NCBI RefSeq assembly: GCF_003014485.1 | Contig: NZ_PYGA01000018.1 | Location: 1-64,000, forward strand | Direction of reading: 5' to 3' | From: Murinocardiopsis flavida | GTDB taxonomy: Bacteria > Actinomycetota > Actinomycetes > Streptosporangiales > Streptosporangiaceae | DNA: 64,000 nucleotides | Part shown: positions 7,671-15,752 of the stretch, one piece after another | How the letters are laid out: every line of letters starts with the position of its first letter | Numbering within the stretch: position 1 is the first letter of the stretch | Notes under the pieces: generated by a model | Databases searched by the model: none | The model's input: the letters and a program-made list of their open reading frames with translations, nothing else | Told to the model about the DNA's origin: nothing | Program-made: the position numbers and the translations under genes

Positions 7671-9077
7671 GTGTCCTCCATCGATGAACCCCAGGCCGAC
7701 TCGGCGGCGGCGACGCCGCCCGATTCGGCGCGCCCGGCCACCCTGGAGGCCGCTCCCGAGGAGCGGGTCCTCGCGGGCCGCTACAAGTTCGACGCCGAGG
7801 TGGCGCGCGGCGGCGTCGGCACGGTGTGGCGGGCGACCGACCTCGTCCTCGACCGCGAGGTCGCGGTCAAGGAGCTGCGGCTGCCCACCGACCTCAGCGA
7901 GGCCGAACGCGAGTCGCTGCTGCGCCGCACCACCCGCGAGGCGCGGGTCGCCGCCAAGCTGGCGCATCCGAGCGTGGTCACCGTCCTCGACGTCGTGAAC
8001 GAGGACGACCGCCCGTGGATCGTCATGGAGTTCCTGGTGGCGCGCACCCTCCAGGAGATCATCGAGGTGGCGGGGCCGCTGCCGTACCCGCGGGTCGCCG
8101 AGATCGGCATGCAGCTCATCGGCGCGCTGAAGGCGGCGCACGACGAAGGCATCATCCACCGCGATGTGAAGCCCGAGAACGTGATGATCAGCGAGGAGGG
8201 GCGGGTCGTCCTCACCGACTTCGGGCTGGCGGCCTGGACCGGTGAGTCCGCGCTGACCAGTTCGGGGCGCATCGTGGGGTCGCCGTCCTACATCCCGCCG
8301 GAGCGTGCGAAGGCCGGGCCCGTGGGCCCGGCGTCGGACCTGTGGTCGCTGGGCGCCACGCTGTACGCCGCGGTCGAGGGCCACCCGCCGTACAACCGCA
8401 AGGGCTACATCGCCATCCTGCGGGGCGACGAGCTCGACGAACCGGCGCCGGCCGAGCACGCAGGGGCGCTCGCCCCGGTGCTGGCCGGTCTGCTGCACGT
8501 GAAGCCCGAGGACCGGCTCACCGGCGACAACGCCGAGAAGATGCTGCGCATCGCCGCTCTCGCGCCGTGGGCGCCGGAGACCAGCCCCGAGTCGGCGGCG
8601 AAGTCCGCTGCCGAGTCGGCGCCGCCGGCCCCGCTGGTACCCGCGCCCGGTGCGGGCGACGACGACCCTCCGGCCGCCCCTGAGGGCGCGGCCGACGACG
8701 GCTCCGACACCGCCGAGGAATCCGGCGGCGACTCCGGCGACGAACCGGACCAGTCCGGCGACGACCGGTTGGACCACACCGCGCGGGAGCACTTCCGGGC
8801 GGGCGCCAGCGTGCTCCGCCACAACGTGAAGGAGTCGGTCTCCGAGCTGCACGACTCGGTGTCGTCCCTCCAGGAGCGCATGCGCGAGCACCGCCCCGAG
8901 TCGGTCAACCACCTGCTGACCTCCATCAGGGAGTCGACCGACACGATCGGCCTGACCAGCAGTGGGCGCCATGGCGGGCGCAAGAAGCCGAGCCCCATGG
9001 TGATCGGGGTCGTCGTGGCGGTGGTGGCGCTGCTGGCGCTGATCCTGTGGGCGCTGCTGTTCCGCATCGGCGGCTGA
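7671..9077 (+). CDS. Membrane-anchored serine/threonine protein kinase
   Basis: The 468-residue protein has a kinase domain at about 38-310: glycine loop ARGGVGTV, ATP-binding Lys67, catalytic HRDVKPEN (Asp165), DFG 183-185 and the SPSYIPPE activation segment. An acidic Pro/Ala/Ser linker (about 305-370) and an amphipathic stretch follow, then one transmembrane helix near 444-465 and only a few residues outside. There are no PASTA repeats or other sensor domain, so any signal is probably sensed in the linker or by a partner. Known role of the family: phosphorylation of Ser/Thr in cytoplasmic targets. GTG start, poor own ribosome site (see the upstream mini-ORF). Confidence 0.9.
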   Translation: MSSIDEPQADSAAATPPDSARPATLEAAPEERVLAGRYKFDAEVARGGVGTVWRATDLVLDREVAVKELRLPTDLSEAERESLLRRTTREARVAAKLAHPSVVTVLDVVNEDDRPWIVMEFLVARTLQEIIEVAGPLPYPRVAEIGMQLIGALKAAHDEGIIHRDVKPENVMISEEGRVVLTDFGLAAWTGESALTSSGRIVGSPSYIPPERAKAGPVGPASDLWSLGATLYAAVEGHPPYNRKGYIAILRGDELDEPAPAEHAGALAPVLAGLLHVKPEDRLTGDNAEKMLRIAALAPWAPETSPESAAKSAAESAPPAPLVPAPGAGDDDPPAAPEGAADDGSDTAEESGGDSGDEPDQSGDDRLDHTAREHFRAGASVLRHNVKESVSELHDSVSSLQERMREHRPESVNHLLTSIRESTDTIGLTSSGRHGGRKKPSPMVIGVVVAVVALLALILWALLFRIGG

Positions 9078-9168
9078 GCGGCCGGGGCACGCTGACACGT
9101 CCCACTGGCACAGAGCCCCGCTGACACGGTGATGAGGCGCGAGGATGGGATCCCCGCGCCTCTCGCGC

Positions 9169-9246
9169 TGGTAGGGCCGACGGGATTCGAACCCGCACTG
9201 GCAGAGACCTAAACTCTGTGCCTCCTACCGGTTGGGCTACGGCCCT
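9169..9246 (-). tRNA. tRNA with UAG anticodon (Leu, CUA codon), short variable arm
   Basis: Read on the minus strand: acceptor AGGGCCG pairs perfectly with CGGCCCT; D-arm GCC/GGC with a 12-nt loop containing GGTA; anticodon arm CAGAG-TTTAGGT-CTCTG (anticodon TAG); 5-nt variable loop CCAGT; T-arm GCGGG-TTCGAAT-CCCGT; discriminator A and an encoded CCA (9171-9169). The anticodon and the G at position 37 fit leucine CUA decoding, yet bacterial tRNA-Leu normally has a long variable arm, and this one has 5 bases. It lies directly downstream of bcp. Functional tRNA or tRNA-like RNA are both possible. Confidence 0.85.
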
Positions 9247-9274
9247 TTGACGCGCCTCATGCTAGCGGTTTCCG

Positions 9275-9324
9275 CGGTCGGGCGCCGCTCTCGCGGGGCG
9301 CCCCGCGAGAGCGGCGCCCGACCG
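9275..9324 (-). terminator. Perfect 50-bp palindrome between bcp and the tRNA
   Basis: Positions 9275-9299 are exactly complementary to 9300-9324 with no spacer. It starts six bases past the bcp stop codon on the minus strand, where a terminator is expected, and lies just upstream of the tRNA. No U-tract follows. Confidence 0.65.
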
Positions 9325-9329
9325 GCGGT

Positions 9330-9815
9330 TCACACCCCGAGGTCGCGCTTGATGCGGTCGACGTGGCCGGTGGCCTTCACGTTGTAGTACGCCTTGTCGA
9401 CCGTGCCGTCGGCGTTGATGACGAACGTGGACCGGATGACCCCTTGGACGACCTTGCCGTAGTTCTTCTTCTCGCCGAACGCCCCGTAGGCGCGCAGCGC
9501 CTCCTTGTCCGGGTCGGCGAGCAGGGGGAAGGTGAGGCCCTCCTTGTCGCGGAACTCGGCGAGCTTGGCGGGGCTGTCCGGGGAGACGCCGAGGACGGTC
9601 AGCCCGGCCTTGTCGAAGTCGCGGAAGTTGTCGCGGAAGTCGCAGGCCTGGGTCGTGCAGCCCGGGGTCATCGCGGCCGGGTAGAAGTACAGGACGACGC
9701 GGTTGCCGCCGGCCTTCAGCACCTCGCTGAGGCGGACGGGGGTGCCGTCGGCGTCGTCGAGGGTGAAGTCGGGGGCGGTGTCGCCCGGTTCGAGTCGGCC
9801 GTCGGTGGCGCTCAC
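9330..9815 (-). CDS. bcp: Thioredoxin-dependent thiol peroxidase Bcp
   Basis: A 161-residue peroxiredoxin of the BCP/PrxQ group that reduces hydrogen peroxide and organic hydroperoxides with thioredoxin as electron donor. The peroxidatic Cys53 sits in MTPGCTTQAC and the resolving Cys58 follows five residues later, the arrangement of atypical two-Cys BCP enzymes; length is normal. The start is GTG at 9815 with GAGGAG 5 bases upstream. A 50-bp palindrome and a tRNA gene follow on the same strand. Confidence 0.95.
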   Translation of the reverse strand: MSATDGRLEPGDTAPDFTLDDADGTPVRLSEVLKAGGNRVVLYFYPAAMTPGCTTQACDFRDNFRDFDKAGLTVLGVSPDSPAKLAEFRDKEGLTFPLLADPDKEALRAYGAFGEKKNYGKVVQGVIRSTFVINADGTVDKAYYNVKATGHVDRIKRDLGV

Positions 9816-10194
9816 TGGGTCTCCTCGTCGAAGGTCGGTGCGGGGGCCGTTGTTTCGCGGGGTCCAGCCTAGTCACGGCGGGGGTGGGCCCGCGGGCGGG
9901 TGCGGGGCGGTGTCGGGGCCGGGGGCGAGGTCGGTGTGCGGGGCGCCGCACCGGGAGCCGGATCCCTTGCCCACACGGCGTCGTGGGCCGCGCTTTCGGC
10001 CGGGACGCGGCCCGTTCGCGGCCCTTCTGCGCTCGGGGTACGCCAAATGCCCCTATTCTTGGCCGAGTCGGGGAGAGCGGGCCCGTTCATGCGGGCGACC
10101 ACGTGTGCGTAGACTCATGCGTCACCACCCCCGCGTCGTCAGCCGCCGACCGGCCGGAGCACACACCGCTTCGCGATTTTGGAGTCCGACAACA
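9816..10194. other. Divergent intergenic region, no gene seen
   Basis: A 379-bp gap between bcp and the divergent phosphatidyltransferase gene. Frames crossing it are arginine- or proline-rich without domains. TAGACT at 10110-10115 could be a -10 box for the rightward gene, but the matching -35 is weak. Nothing else stands out. Confidence 0.4.
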
Positions 10195-11286
10195 ATGGCC
10201 GCATTCACATTGGCTGAAGTCAGGGAGCGCACCTGCAAGACGCGCGATTCCTGGTGGACCGTGTGGATGGTCGATCCGCTGGCGCTGCGACTGGTGCGGC
10301 TGGTCGCCAACCGCACCTCGATCACGCCGAGCCAGTTGACGACCGCGGCCCTGCTGTTCGGCCTCGGCGCCGCGGCGTGCTTCGCGTTCGGCTGGTGGCA
10401 GCTGCTGGTGCTCGGCGCGGTCCTGTACTACGCGTGCTTCCTGCTCGACTGCATGGACGGCAAGCTCGCGCGCCTCACCGACTCCGAGTCGCTGTTCGGG
10501 TCGTGGATGGACTACGTCTTCGACCGGTTCCGGGTGCTGGTGTGCGCCATCGCGCTGATGGGCGGCCAGTACGTCGCCACCGGCGAGGTCCTCTTCGTGT
10601 GGCTGGCGCTGGTCGTGGTCTTCCTCGACATGCTGCGGTATCTCAACGCCTTGCAGGTCTACAAGATCCGGCGGGAGATGCGGTCGCACGTCGCCGGCGT
10701 GCTGGAGCGGGCGCGGGCCACCCTGTCGATGCTGGAGCCGGCCGACCCCGCGGCCGAACCGATCGGCCCCGAGGGTGCCGGGCGCCCCATGAGCGACGCC
10801 GGCGAGCAGGCGGTGCTGCGCCACGGCATCTCCGTGCTGGATCAGATGCTGCGGACCCAGATGGAGCGCGAGAGCCGCTCCGACCGCGACGCCGGCAAGC
10901 AGCCCGATGTCCGGCTGCCAAAGGTCGACCTGCACAAGGAGTTCCGCGACCGGTTCCCGTGGTACCAGTGGTTCTGGGAGTTCCTCCGGGTGCGGCGGGT
11001 GCGCACGCACCTGGTGAGCGGCATCGAGTTCCAGGCGGCGGTGTTCATCATCGCGCCGCTGGCCGGGGCGGTGGCGCCGGGCGCGATCGCGTGGATCACC
11101 ATCCCCATGGGTGTTTTGCTGATCGCGTTCGAGGTCGCGATCGTCTATAAACTGTGGCTGTCCACGCACGACTTCTTCCGTGTGGTGGACGGCATCGAAG
11201 GCGCGCTGAACCTCACGCGCCCGTCTGCGGGGGCCGACCGCGCGGAGAGTGCGGCCGGCGGCTCCTCCCAGGCGACCCTGGGGTAG
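10195..11286 (+). CDS. CDP-alcohol phosphatidyltransferase family membrane protein
   Basis: A 363-residue integral membrane enzyme. The family signature D-x2-DG-x2-AR-x8-G-x3-D-x3-D is complete between Asp85 and Asp110, so it should transfer a phosphatidyl (or related phospho-) group from a CDP-activated lipid to an alcohol using divalent metal. Hydrophobic segments lie near 50-85, 120-150 and 270-320. A soluble insert of about 100 residues (roughly 165-265) separates the first and last membrane parts, longer than in PgsA or PssA, so the acceptor alcohol cannot be named. ATG 10195 has GGAG ten bases upstream. Confidence 0.85.
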   Translation: MAAFTLAEVRERTCKTRDSWWTVWMVDPLALRLVRLVANRTSITPSQLTTAALLFGLGAAACFAFGWWQLLVLGAVLYYACFLLDCMDGKLARLTDSESLFGSWMDYVFDRFRVLVCAIALMGGQYVATGEVLFVWLALVVVFLDMLRYLNALQVYKIRREMRSHVAGVLERARATLSMLEPADPAAEPIGPEGAGRPMSDAGEQAVLRHGISVLDQMLRTQMERESRSDRDAGKQPDVRLPKVDLHKEFRDRFPWYQWFWEFLRVRRVRTHLVSGIEFQAAVFIIAPLAGAVAPGAIAWITIPMGVLLIAFEVAIVYKLWLSTHDFFRVVDGIEGALNLTRPSAGADRAESAAGGSSQATLG

Positions 11287-11302
11287 TGGAAGGGACCACC
11301 GT

Positions 11303-11707
11303 ATGGAGGAACGCGACCCTGCGGGGGAGCGCCGCGACCCGGCGAATGTGCAGGCTGAGATAGAGCGTACTCAGCAGCGGCTGGCCTGGTCGATCGATGA
11401 GCTGGTCGATCGGACCAGCCCCAAGAACGTCGCGCGCCGCGGGTGGCACCGCGTCCTCGACGCCGGCGACCAGCTCGTGGGCGAGGCCCGTGCGCTGGTC
11501 ACGGGGTCGACCGCGGTGCGCCTCGACAGCCACGTCATCGAGCCGCCCGAGGGCAGCGTCCGGCTCCGTGGTGACGAAGAGGTCGTCTCGACCTATTCGA
11601 CCCGCGGCCCGATCCCGCCCGAGGCCGTCCTGGTCGGCGTGGGTGTCGGCCTGGTGGTCACGGTCGGCCTGGTGATCGCCTGGCGGAAGCGGGCGAAGCG
11701 CCGCTGA
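11303..11707 (+). CDS. DUF3618 family membrane protein
   Basis: A 134-residue protein whose first half carries the DUF3618 signature, IERTQQRLAWSIDELVDRTS followed by PK, as in the actinobacterial family of small proteins with a C-terminal membrane anchor. A transmembrane helix spans about 107-127, followed by a basic tail. It starts 16 bp after the phosphatidyltransferase stop with GGAAGGGA upstream, so the two are probably co-transcribed. Function is not known for the family. Confidence 0.8.
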   Translation: MEERDPAGERRDPANVQAEIERTQQRLAWSIDELVDRTSPKNVARRGWHRVLDAGDQLVGEARALVTGSTAVRLDSHVIEPPEGSVRLRGDEEVVSTYSTRGPIPPEAVLVGVGVGLVVTVGLVIAWRKRAKRR

Positions 11708-11738
11708 GACCCGCCGACCCGGCGTCCGGCCGCGTGGT

Positions 11739-11792
11739 CCGACGAACGACCCCCGGCGGCCCTTTTCAGGGCCGCCGGGGGTCGTTCGTCGG
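11739..11792. terminator. Bidirectional terminator, 25-bp stem
   Basis: Perfectly complementary arms at 11739-11763 and 11768-11792 enclose a TTTC loop. It lies between two convergent genes (stops at 11707 and 11822) and can end both transcripts. Confidence 0.85.
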
Positions 11793-11821
11793 AGGGCTCG
11801 GGGGCCACCGGGTCCGGGGGG

Positions 11822-13030
11822 TCACAGGAAGGTCCGGCCCTCGCCCCGGTAGGTGGGGACCGCGGCGGTCACCCGGTCGCCTTCGACGAGGTGCAGTGTC
11901 GGGAAGTGCTCGCACAGTTCCCCGGCCTTGGCGTGGCGCAGCCACACCAGGTCGCCGATCTCGAGGCCTTCGGCCGCGGCGCCGAGCAGCGGCGTCTGCA
12001 CCTCGCCGGCGCCTTGGGTGGAGCTGTAGGACAGGCCGGCCGGCAGGTAGGGCTGGGGGAGCCGGTCGGGGTCGCCGGTCCCGGAGGCGAGGTAGCCGCC
12101 GCCCAGCGCGGTGGCGGCCCCCCTGGCGGGGCGCCGCACGATCGGCAGCGCGAACAGGGCGGCCGGGCGTCCCGTGAATGCGCTGTAGTGGTCGAACAGC
12201 CGCGGGTGGTAGAGCCCCGACCCGGCGGCGACCTCGGTGACGGCGCGTTCGCGGCTGGTGGTGTGCAGGCTGCCGGTGCCGCCGCCGTTGACGAACCGGA
12301 GGTCGGCGACCGCGCGGACGGCACGGACGATCGCCGCGCGGCGGTGGGCGAGCTCGCGGCGCGAGCGGCGTTGGACGGCGCGCAGGAAGCGGCCGTAGGC
12401 GGGATTGCCGGGCGGCAGGTCGCCGACACCGGCGATCTGCGCCTCGTACGCCATGAGCCCGTCGAGTTCGACGCCGGGGCGCCGGGTGATGGCGCGGGCG
12501 AGGCGGGCGGCCTGGGCGGGGCTGCGCACGGGGGAGCGGTGCGCGCCGATGCGCAGCCGCGGGCCGAGGGGCTGCCAGCTGGTGTCGACGTCGATGCAGA
12601 GCCGCAGGGGGCGCACCGGGTCGGGTGCGGCGCGGGCGATGAGGTCGAGGTGGGCGGGGTGGTCCACCATGAGGGTGATGGACGCCGCCGCGCGGGGGTC
12701 GGCCGCCAGGCGGGCGATGGCGCTGGTGTCGGTGGTCGGGTAGGCCACGAGGATGTCGTCGCTGAGCGGTTCGTCGCCGTCGGCGCCGGCCAGCCACAGC
12801 GCCTCGGGCAGGGTGTACGCCATGATCCCCGCGAAGCCGGGGTGTGCGAGGGCCGCGCGGATCAGGTGCCGGCAGCGCACCGACTTGCTGGCGAGCCGGA
12901 TGGGGGTGCCGTTGGCGCGGCGGACGAGGTCGGCGGCGTTGCCGCGGAACGCGTCGAGGTCGACGACGGCGAAAGGGGCGCTGAGCCCGGCGGTTGCCGT
13001 TTCCAGGCGGGCGCGTTCGCTGGTGCTCAT
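11822..13030 (-). CDS. Fold-type III PLP enzyme (alanine racemase-like, amino acid deaminase/aldolase type)
   Basis: A 402-residue protein with an alanine racemase N-terminal-type TIM barrel. The PLP lysine is expected in RLASKSVRC near residue 50, and VNGGGTGS near 260 should bind the PLP phosphate. The C-terminal part with 'SSTQGAGEVQTP' and a His/acidic stretch resembles D-threonine aldolase and D-serine dehydratase proteins, so action on a D- or beta-hydroxy amino acid is likely but the substrate is open. Start: ATG 13030 gives the N-terminus usual for the family; ATG 13066 is possible and would add 12 residues. Confidence 0.75.
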   Translation of the reverse strand: MSTSERARLETATAGLSAPFAVVDLDAFRGNAADLVRRANGTPIRLASKSVRCRHLIRAALAHPGFAGIMAYTLPEALWLAGADGDEPLSDDILVAYPTTDTSAIARLAADPRAAASITLMVDHPAHLDLIARAAPDPVRPLRLCIDVDTSWQPLGPRLRIGAHRSPVRSPAQAARLARAITRRPGVELDGLMAYEAQIAGVGDLPPGNPAYGRFLRAVQRRSRRELAHRRAAIVRAVRAVADLRFVNGGGTGSLHTTSRERAVTEVAAGSGLYHPRLFDHYSAFTGRPAALFALPIVRRPARGAATALGGGYLASGTGDPDRLPQPYLPAGLSYSSTQGAGEVQTPLLGAAAEGLEIGDLVWLRHAKAGELCEHFPTLHLVEGDRVTAAVPTYRGEGRTFL

Positions 13031-13181
13031 GGCGTGAGCATCCCACAGGTCGTGAATCGGATTCATGTCCGGTGGTCTCGCGGTGAGGGGCGCTGGGGCC
13101 GGATATCCTGGTGGCCAATGCCGTGGCCTGCGGGGCGACCCCGGTGCCGGCCTGTCCGCCGACCTCCCGGAGTGCCCGTCC

Positions 13182-14078
13182 ATGTGTGCCGCGCAGAACC
13201 CCGCCGCGAGCGGTCCCGAGTTCGTGCTGACCCTGTCGTGCCCCGATACCCGCGGCATCGTCGCGGGGGTGGCGAACCTGCTCGCCGGGCACGGGTGCAA
13301 CATCACGGAGAGCCAGCAGTTCGGCGACCACTACACGGGGCGCTTCTTCCTGCGCATGCAGTTCGCGGCGGAGGGCGGTCCGGGCGGGGTGGACGGGGTC
13401 GGCGAGGACGCCCTGCGCGGGGCGTTCGCGCCGCTCGCGGCGGAGTTCGCCATGGAGTGGGACCTGCGGCGGTGCGACGTCCGCCCCCGGGTGCTGCTGA
13501 TGGTGTCGCGGTTCGGGCACTGCCTGAACGACCTGCTGTACCGGCAGCGAAGCGGCCTGCTGCACGCCGAGATCGCCGGTGTGGTGTCGAACCACCCCGA
13601 TCTCGAATACCTGGCGCGCTCCTACGACCTCGACTTCCACCACCTGCCGGTGCGCCCCGAGACCAAGGAGCGGCAGGAGGCGCGGCTGCTGGAGTTGGTC
13701 GCCGCCCAGGACATCGACCTGGTGGTGCTGGCCCGGTACATGCAGGTGCTGTCGGCGGACCTGTGCGAGAAGTTGCCGGGCAAGGTCATCAACATCCACC
13801 ACTCGTTCCTGCCCGGGTTCAAGGGCGCCCGCCCCTACCACCAGGCCCACGCGCGCGGGGTGAAGCTCATCGGCGCCACCGCCCACTACGTCACGGCCGA
13901 CCTCGACGAGGGGCCCATCATCGAGCAGGAGGTCGCCCGGGTCGACCACGGCTCCAGCCCGGAGCAGTTGGCGGCGATGGGGCGCGACCTCGAGTCGCAG
14001 GCGCTGGCGCGCGCCGTCAACTGGCACGCCGAGCGCCGGGTGCTGCTGAACGGCGCGAAGACCGTGGTGTTCCGCTGA
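13182..14078 (+). CDS. purU: Formyltetrahydrofolate deformylase
   Basis: A 298-residue protein with an N-terminal ACT domain (about 10-95, 'LTLSCPDTRGIVAGVANLLA') and a C-terminal formyltransferase-fold hydrolase domain. The catalytic region contains NIHHSFLPGFKGARPYHQA, and the Asp of 'TADLDEGPI' fits the catalytic aspartate. It hydrolyses 10-formyltetrahydrofolate to formate and tetrahydrofolate, balancing one-carbon pools, which fits its distance of a few kb from the glycine-cleavage operon. ATG 13182 has GGAG nine bases upstream; an in-frame codon at 13065 would add 39 residues unlike the family. Confidence 0.92.
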   Translation: MCAAQNPAASGPEFVLTLSCPDTRGIVAGVANLLAGHGCNITESQQFGDHYTGRFFLRMQFAAEGGPGGVDGVGEDALRGAFAPLAAEFAMEWDLRRCDVRPRVLLMVSRFGHCLNDLLYRQRSGLLHAEIAGVVSNHPDLEYLARSYDLDFHHLPVRPETKERQEARLLELVAAQDIDLVVLARYMQVLSADLCEKLPGKVINIHHSFLPGFKGARPYHQAHARGVKLIGATAHYVTADLDEGPIIEQEVARVDHGSSPEQLAAMGRDLESQALARAVNWHAERRVLLNGAKTVVFR

Positions 14079-14450
14079 CCCGCTGACCCGCCTGACCCCC
14101 AGACCCGCCTGACTCCCAGACCCCTGACCCGCTGCGGCGCGCCCGGCCGCGCCCGCCGCTTTTCTCCCGTCTTGCCGCGGTACCGGCGCGTTCCGACATC
14201 GGACGCGGCGCGACGAACCGGAAATTGAACACGGACAGTGATCATTAAGTTACATTGTGTTCACGGGTACGTGCGGTGGGTGATGCGGTCCTGCGCTGCC
14301 GCGGGGCCGCGCGGCCGCCGGGCGTCCCCGCCAATGCGGCCATGGGCCGCGCTGCCGCGGCGCACGGCGCGGCCCCGGAGTCCGGGGCGCGGCCGAGCGC
14401 GCGGCGGGTCACCCGGTGCCCCTTCGCGGGGGCGACGAACGGAGGCAGCG
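14079..14450. other. Intergenic region with short C-rich repeats
   Basis: A 372-bp gap. Just after purU, near 14079-14130, there are several imperfect copies of a CGCTGACCCGCCTGACCCC-like motif. An AT-richer patch at 14222-14262 is unusual for this DNA and could hold the promoter of the stress cluster: TTGAAC at 14225, and a GTTA/GGGTAC pair at 14249 and 14265 that loosely recalls a stress sigma-factor promoter but with short spacing. No gene seen. Confidence 0.4.
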
Positions 14451-14651
14451 ATGGGCGACTTCGGCAACCGCTTCGAGGACGCGGCGGGCAAGGCGAAGGA
14501 GGGCGCCGGCAAGGCGGCCGGCGACAAGGGCCTGGAGCGCGAGGGAAAGCTCGACCAGGCGAAGGCGGACGCCAAGGACGCCGCCGAGCGCGCCAAGGAC
14601 AAGGCGTCCGACGCGGCCGAGAAGGTGAAGGGCGCCTTCAAGAAGAAGTGA
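14451..14651 (+). CDS. CsbD-like general stress protein
   Basis: A 66-residue, highly charged Lys/Ala/Asp/Glu-rich protein with the CsbD family pattern 'GNRFEDAAGKAKEGAGKAAGD' broken into two short repeats. CsbD proteins are small stress-induced proteins of unknown action; in Bacillus csbD belongs to the sigma-B regulon. GGAGG stands five bases before the ATG. It leads an envelope-stress gene cluster that continues to 17629, though a 124-bp GC-rich gap follows, so it may also be transcribed alone. Confidence 0.85.
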   Translation: MGDFGNRFEDAAGKAKEGAGKAAGDKGLEREGKLDQAKADAKDAAERAKDKASDAAEKVKGAFKKK

Positions 14652-14775
14652 CCCCGCGCGCCCGCCCGCGCGCGGGCCGCTCCGCGCGCCGGGCCCCCGC
14701 ACCGGGGGCCCGGCGGCGTGCGGCGGGCCGCACCGCCCGACCGGCGCACCGCGCCTCGACACAGGGGAGTCGGAC

Positions 14776-15285
14776 ATGACAGACACCAGCACCAATACCA
14801 GCGCCAAGGAAGCCAGGGTTCCGGAGGCCCGCGACACCGGGTCGAGCAGCGGGGGCCAGGGCGGCAAGTCGCGCGACCTCGTCACCTCCAGCGGCCGCAC
14901 CTCGATCGCCGACCATGTCGTCGCGAAGGTGGCCGGCATGGCGGCCCGCGAGGTCGGCGGCGTCTACGAGATGGGCGGCGGCGCGGCCCGCGCCTTCGGC
15001 GCCGTGCGCGACCGCATGCCCGGGGGCGGCGGCACCACCAGCACGGTCGCGCGCGGCGTCAGCGTCGAGGTCGGCGAGCGCCAGACCGCCGTCGACATCC
15101 AGCTCGTGGTGGAGTACGGCGTGTCCATCCCCGATCTGGCCGGTGCGGTGCGGCGCAACGTCATCACCGGGATCGAGCGGATGACGGGGCTGGAGGTCAC
15201 CGAGGTCAACATCAGCGTGGACGACATCCACCTGCCCGACGACGACTCCGGCGACGACGAGTCCGCCGAACCGCGGGTGCAATGA
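14776..15285 (+). CDS. Asp23/Gls24 family envelope stress protein
   Basis: A 169-residue protein. Residues 1-40 are hydrophilic and probably disordered; the Asp23/Gls24 domain runs from about 42 ('GRTSIADHVVAKVAGMAARE') to 155, with 'VSVEVGERQTAVDIQLVVEYG' and 'VNISVDDI' in the expected places. In Firmicutes Asp23 is bound to the membrane by AmaP and acts in envelope stress. Here an AmaP-like gene and a DUF2273-like gene lie downstream. GGGGAG precedes the ATG. The stop overlaps the next start by four bases, so translation is coupled. Confidence 0.88.
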   Translation: MTDTSTNTSAKEARVPEARDTGSSSGGQGGKSRDLVTSSGRTSIADHVVAKVAGMAAREVGGVYEMGGGAARAFGAVRDRMPGGGGTTSTVARGVSVEVGERQTAVDIQLVVEYGVSIPDLAGAVRRNVITGIERMTGLEVTEVNISVDDIHLPDDDSGDDESAEPRVQ

Positions 15286-15629
15286 GCGCCGCGGACACCG
15301 AGGCCGACCTCGGCGCGGAGATCGCGGCGACGGTGCGGGGGGTCGTCGGCGTCGCCGGCCTCTCCGCCGGCGCCTTCGGCACCGTCGCCACGCCGCTGCC
15401 CGGCGGGCGGCTGGACGGCGTGGCGCTGCGCGCCGACAGCGTGCAGGTCGGCGTGGTCGTGTGGTTCGGCCACCCGATCCCCGGCGTCACCGCGCGGATC
15501 CGCGCGGCGCTGGCACCCCTGGTGCCGGACCGCGCGATCCACGTGTCCGTCGAGGACGTCGTGGCGGGCGCGCCGCAGGACGGCGGGCCCGCGGCGCCGG
15601 CGGCCGAGCGCGGCGGTGCGGGGCGCTGA
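15282..15629 (+). CDS. Short Asp23/Gls24-like protein
   Basis: A 115-residue protein starting with an ATGA overlap on the preceding Asp23 gene. 'IAATVRGVVGVAGLSAGAFG' and 'VQVGVVVWFGHPIPGVTARI' match the Asp23 fold pattern (helix, glycine-rich turn, beta strand pair), ending with 'HVSVEDVV'. It is a diverged, short paralogue that could form mixed assemblies with the two larger Asp23 proteins of the cluster. The Ala/Gly-rich tail (about 100-115) is probably unstructured. Family call by pattern and by context. Confidence 0.7.
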   Translation: MSAADTEADLGAEIAATVRGVVGVAGLSAGAFGTVATPLPGGRLDGVALRADSVQVGVVVWFGHPIPGVTARIRAALAPLVPDRAIHVSVEDVVAGAPQDGGPAAPAAERGGAGR

Positions 15630-15752
15630 CGCGGTGCGGGCGGCGGGCATGCGCGCCGAGCGGCGGGCACCGCCCCTGCCGGGCCGGCGGCCGCGTTGGA
15701 CGGGCGGCGTGCGGCGCCGGCCGAGGACAGGAACGGATGAGGGGTGAGGGCC

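Noticed and set aside
9169-9246. tRNA as an attachment site of an integrated element
   Set aside because: Neighbouring genes are core (bcp, phosphatidyltransferase), no integrase or repeated tRNA 3' end was seen.
11766-14027. 753-codon frame over the PLP enzyme and purU
   Set aside because: Overlaps two recognised genes in shadow frames and crosses their intergenic space; no motif found.
14718-15629. Single large reading frame covering the first two Asp23-type genes
   Set aside because: Only its last third, from ATG 15282, looks like protein; the first part is the shadow of the Asp23 gene at 14776.
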